A stretch of DNA of 9,634 bases from Verrucomicrobiota bacterium (GTDB taxonomy: Bacteria > Verrucomicrobiota > Verrucomicrobiia > Verrucomicrobiales > Verrucomicrobiaceae). The notes below the pieces were generated by a model that was not told where the DNA came from, made no database searches, and worked only from the letters and a program-made list of their open reading frames with translations. This document shows, in pieces, positions 7,590 to 9,634 of this stretch. Every line of letters begins with the position of its first letter. The first letter of the stretch is position 1. The stretch spans positions 1 through 9,634 of the forward strand of contig JAEYYS010000369.1 in the NCBI GenBank assembly GCA_023428335.1, in the 5' to 3' direction. The translations under genes and the position numbers were made by a program.

Positions 7590-8809
7590 GTGCCACCCGC
7601 ACCCTCCTCCACCTGGTCAGCGTCGCTCTGCTGCTGCTCTGGAGCGCCGTCCTGCTCTACTTCTACGCCACCGGTCGCATCGCCCAGTACCTGCCCGGCG
7701 ACGGCATTTTCCGGCCCATGGTGCTGGTCTCCGGCATCGGCCTCGCCGTGCTCGCCCTGTTCAACCTGCTGACGCTCGGCGCTGAAGATCCCGGCTGCGA
7801 AGGCCACGGCCACGCGCATGACGGCGACTGCGGTCATGACCACGCGCATGCCGGCCACCAAGATTGTGGTCACGATCACGCGCACGGCCATCATCACGAC
7901 TGCGGCCACGATCACGCCCATGAGGGCTGCGGCCATGACCACGCGCACAGCCATCACCACGACTGCGACCACGATCACGCCCATGCCAGCCACGGCGACT
8001 GCGGTCACGACCACGCGCACGACGATCACCACGACTGCGGCCACAAGCACGCCTGCTGCGGTCACGATCATGCCCCTGGCACCGCTCACTCCCACGGCCA
8101 TGGCCTGCTTGAGGAAAGCTCGTGGACGGGTCGCCTGGTGGCCATCCTCATCCTCGCCGCGCCGATCACCTGGGCGGCCTTCATGACGCCCGACCGCTAC
8201 AGCGCCAACGCCGTCATCAACAAGGGTCTGTACAATCCCAACTACAACAGCACGGCCAACGCCGACAAGTTCTCGCTACGTACCGAGGACAACGCCAAGA
8301 CCACCACTCCCGCATCGCCGGCAAAACCGGCACCAGCAGGTGCCACGCCGACCGCCGAGCCCGCGGTCGCCAAGGCCGAGCCGCAGGCGCAGAGTTACGG
8401 CAGCTTCACCCTCGACGACCTCAAGGCGCAGGTGCCACAGAGCAAGGACGGCAACTTCATTCTCGAGGTGCCGGAAATCTACTACACCGGCGGCGACATC
8501 GAGGTGCAGAGCGTGCTCGCCGGTCAGAAGGTCGAGACCATCGCCCAGGTGCTGCCGGAAAAGGTCAACAACACCGACGGCCGCCGCCTGCGCATCTTCC
8601 GCATGCTCGTCCAGTGCTGCGCCGCCGATGCCCGCCCCTACTCGATCCCGGTCGAGTTCACCGACAAGGCCCCCGCCTACAAGGACATGACCTGGGTCAA
8701 AATCGTCGGCGAGATGGCCTATGAGAAGGACGGCGACCAGACCGTGCCGGTGCTCAAGGCGGAAAAGGTCGAGGAGACCACCGAACCCGAAAACACCATG
8801 ATTTATTGA
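7586..8809 (+). CDS. TIGR03943/DUF1980 putative permease subunit with large histidine-rich loop
   Basis: Probable partner subunit of the preceding permease. 407 residues, longer than ordinary family members as I recall them. Order: helix 1 (about 7-27), helix 2 (about 45-65), histidine-rich loop (74-172; 38 His, 10 Cys), helix 3 (about 182-200), a low-complexity Pro/Ala/Thr linker (about 236-268), then the family's C-terminal domain (about 271-407). That domain has the diagnostic VQCCAADARP (C344, C345, D348), then TWVKIVGEMAY, then QTVPVLKAEKVEE and a terminal IY. The ATG overlaps the permease stop as ATGA, so translation is probably coupled. The reading frame is open far upstream inside the permease gene, but that part is a non-coding frame. 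The loop suggests binding of Zn, Ni, Cu or Co; the family is often linked with zinc homeostasis, which is background knowledge and is not shown here. Confidence 0.88.
   Translation: MSATRTLLHLVSVALLLLWSAVLLYFYATGRIAQYLPGDGIFRPMVLVSGIGLAVLALFNLLTLGAEDPGCEGHGHAHDGDCGHDHAHAGHQDCGHDHAHGHHHDCGHDHAHEGCGHDHAHSHHHDCDHDHAHASHGDCGHDHAHDDHHDCGHKHACCGHDHAPGTAHSHGHGLLEESSWTGRLVAILILAAPITWAAFMTPDRYSANAVINKGLYNPNYNSTANADKFSLRTEDNAKTTTPASPAKPAPAGATPTAEPAVAKAEPQAQSYGSFTLDDLKAQVPQSKDGNFILEVPEIYYTGGDIEVQSVLAGQKVETIAQVLPEKVNNTDGRRLRIFRMLVQCCAADARPYSIPVEFTDKAPAYKDMTWVKIVGEMAYEKDGDQTVPVLKAEKVEETTEPENTMIY
7829..8074 (+). repeat. In-gene tandem repeat encoding CGHDH-type histidine units
   Basis: Eight units start with Cys at residues 82, 94, 106, 115, 127, 139, 151 and 158 of the TIGR03943 protein. 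Five steps are exactly 12 codons (36 bases); the others are 9, 12-minus-5 (7) and 12, so spacing is 12, 12, 9, 12, 12, 12, 7. The core is CGHDHAH followed by a variable His-rich tail; unit 5 has CDHDH and unit 7 CGHKH. Synonymous changes (CAT/CAC, GAT/GAC, GCG/GCC) are scattered among units, so protein sequence is held more strongly than DNA sequence. The wider histidine-rich block spans 7805-8101. Confidence 0.93.
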
Positions 8810-8816
8810 GCTCGGC

Positions 8817-8844
8817 GACTTCTTGGCGAAACCGCCAAGAAGTC
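8817..8844 (+). terminator. Strong stem-loop after the TIGR03943 gene, possible terminator
   Basis: GACTTCTTGGCG-AAAC-CGCCAAGAAGTC is a perfect 12-base-pair stem with a four-base loop, starting eight bases after the stop codon. It is followed by TTTCAA, a poor T-tract, so intrinsic termination is plausible but not ideal. The left arm can instead pair with a second site at 8857-8868 (see that entry). Confidence 0.5.
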
Positions 8845-8868
8845 TTTCAACGGGTATTCGCCAAGAAG
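8819..8868 (+). repeat. Alternative inverted repeat sharing an arm with the stem-loop
   Basis: CTTCTTGGCGAA (8819-8830) is the exact reverse complement of TTCGCCAAGAAG (8857-8868). The right arm repeats CGCCAAGAAG of 8833-8842 after 26 bases. Only one of the two hairpins can form at a time. Confidence 0.6.
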
Positions 8869-8896
8869 GCTTATTTTCAAGCAAGGGAAACTTTTC

Positions 8897-8925
8897 TTGA
8901 CCCTCCAGAGGCCCGGTCTTAGTTT
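8897..8925 (+). promoter_or_regulatory. Weak promoter candidate upstream of mreB
   Basis: TTGACC (8897-8902) matches the -35 consensus in five of six bases. Seventeen bases later TAGTTT (8920-8925) is a poor -10 (three of six). It lies in the most AT-rich part of the gap and would give a leader of about 120 bases. The match is weak and sigma preferences of this organism are unknown. Confidence 0.25.
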
Positions 8926-8963
8926 CAAATTTGTCAGGAACCCCGTGGGTGGCGCTGCTTTTC

Positions 8964-9033
8964 GTGAATGCTTGAACGAGCCGGAAATCCTCCACTGCCG
9001 CACAGGATTCCGACTTCCAATTTCTTCATTCAC
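8964..9033 (+). promoter_or_regulatory. Nested inverted repeats in the mreB leader
   Basis: An outer stem GTGAATG (8964-8970) / CATTCAC (9027-9033) encloses GAA (8974-8976) / TTC (9022-9024) and an inner hairpin CGGAAATCCT (8982-8991) / AGGATTCCG (9004-9012), with one bulged A and a 12-base loop. Together they form one possible extended structure ending 20 bases before the mreB ATG. Such a structure could influence mreB expression, but this is inference; it matches no RNA family I recognise. Confidence 0.35.
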
Positions 9034-9053
9034 AATCTGTTCCCATCTTTCCC

Positions 9054-9634
<581 letters not shown>

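Larger units (their letters stand above)
8810..9053. other. Intergenic region before mreB
   Basis: This 244-base gap is the longest non-coding stretch and is visibly less GC-rich than the genes. It holds the stem-loop pair at 8817-8868, a weak promoter candidate and the nested repeats at 8964-9033. I see no convincing small gene: open frames crossing it on either strand have no start signal and no recognisable product. Confidence 0.7.

Noticed and set aside
7829..8074. CRISPR-like array
   Set aside because: The regular spacing is a codon-level repeat inside a gene; there are no unique spacers between conserved repeats.
7031..8101. Minus-strand frame with a valine-rich, membrane-like protein opposite the His repeats
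   Set aside because: The hydrophobic stretch is merely the complement of CAC/CAT/GAC codons; no start signal or family resemblance.
7818..8186. Plus-strand Thr/Ala/Met-rich repeat protein in another frame of the His repeats
   Set aside because: Frame shadow of the tandem repeat in the TIGR03943 gene; no start signal and low complexity only.
8803..9033. Small minus-strand gene (76 codons) in the mreB intergenic region
   Set aside because: No ribosome binding site or recognisable domain, and the frame runs through the hairpin repeats.

Overview
The window is a GC-rich bacterial chromosome segment with all recognisable genes on the + strand. It holds the distal end of a complex I (nuo) operon, a secreted PIG-L/LmbE-type deacetylase, a two-gene membrane cassette (a DUF318/YraQ-type permease and a TIGR03943/DUF1980 partner carrying a very histidine-rich loop), and the first part of mreB. 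The MreB N-terminus, the unusual NuoM type, the exported PIG-L protein and the weak use of Shine-Dalgarno sequences look more like Verrucomicrobiota (perhaps Opitutales) than Proteobacteria. This placement rests on remembered family resemblance and is only moderately certain.

Layout: 1-5581 carries nuoJ (3' part), nuoK, nuoL, nuoM and nuoN in the usual order with gaps of 1-18 bases. These are the membrane-arm subunits of NADH:quinone oxidoreductase: J and K form the link to the quinone module, and L, M and N are the antiporter-like proton-pumping subunits. NuoK, NuoL and NuoN keep the expected charged residues. NuoM does not: the central lysine equivalent to E. coli K234 is leucine, and a histidine and an extra lysine appear nearby in the same ungapped block.

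At 5582-5634 a short spacer with a small hairpin leads into the PIG-L gene (5635-6534). After 71 bases comes the permease (6606-7589), overlapped by ATGA with the TIGR03943 gene (7586-8809), whose loop has eight CGHDH-type repeats, 38 His and 10 Cys. The pair is best read as one metal- or metalloid-handling membrane system, but the substrate cannot be read from the sequence.

At 8810-9053 the longest non-coding stretch (244 bases) holds a strong stem-loop with an overlapping alternative partner, a weak promoter candidate and a nested inverted-repeat structure just upstream of mreB. mreB (from 9054) runs off the window. I saw no tRNA, rRNA, CRISPR array, insertion sequence or phage gene. The most interesting points are the NuoM substitution, the histidine-repeat protein and the structured mreB leader. 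I did not find a clearly new multi-gene system.
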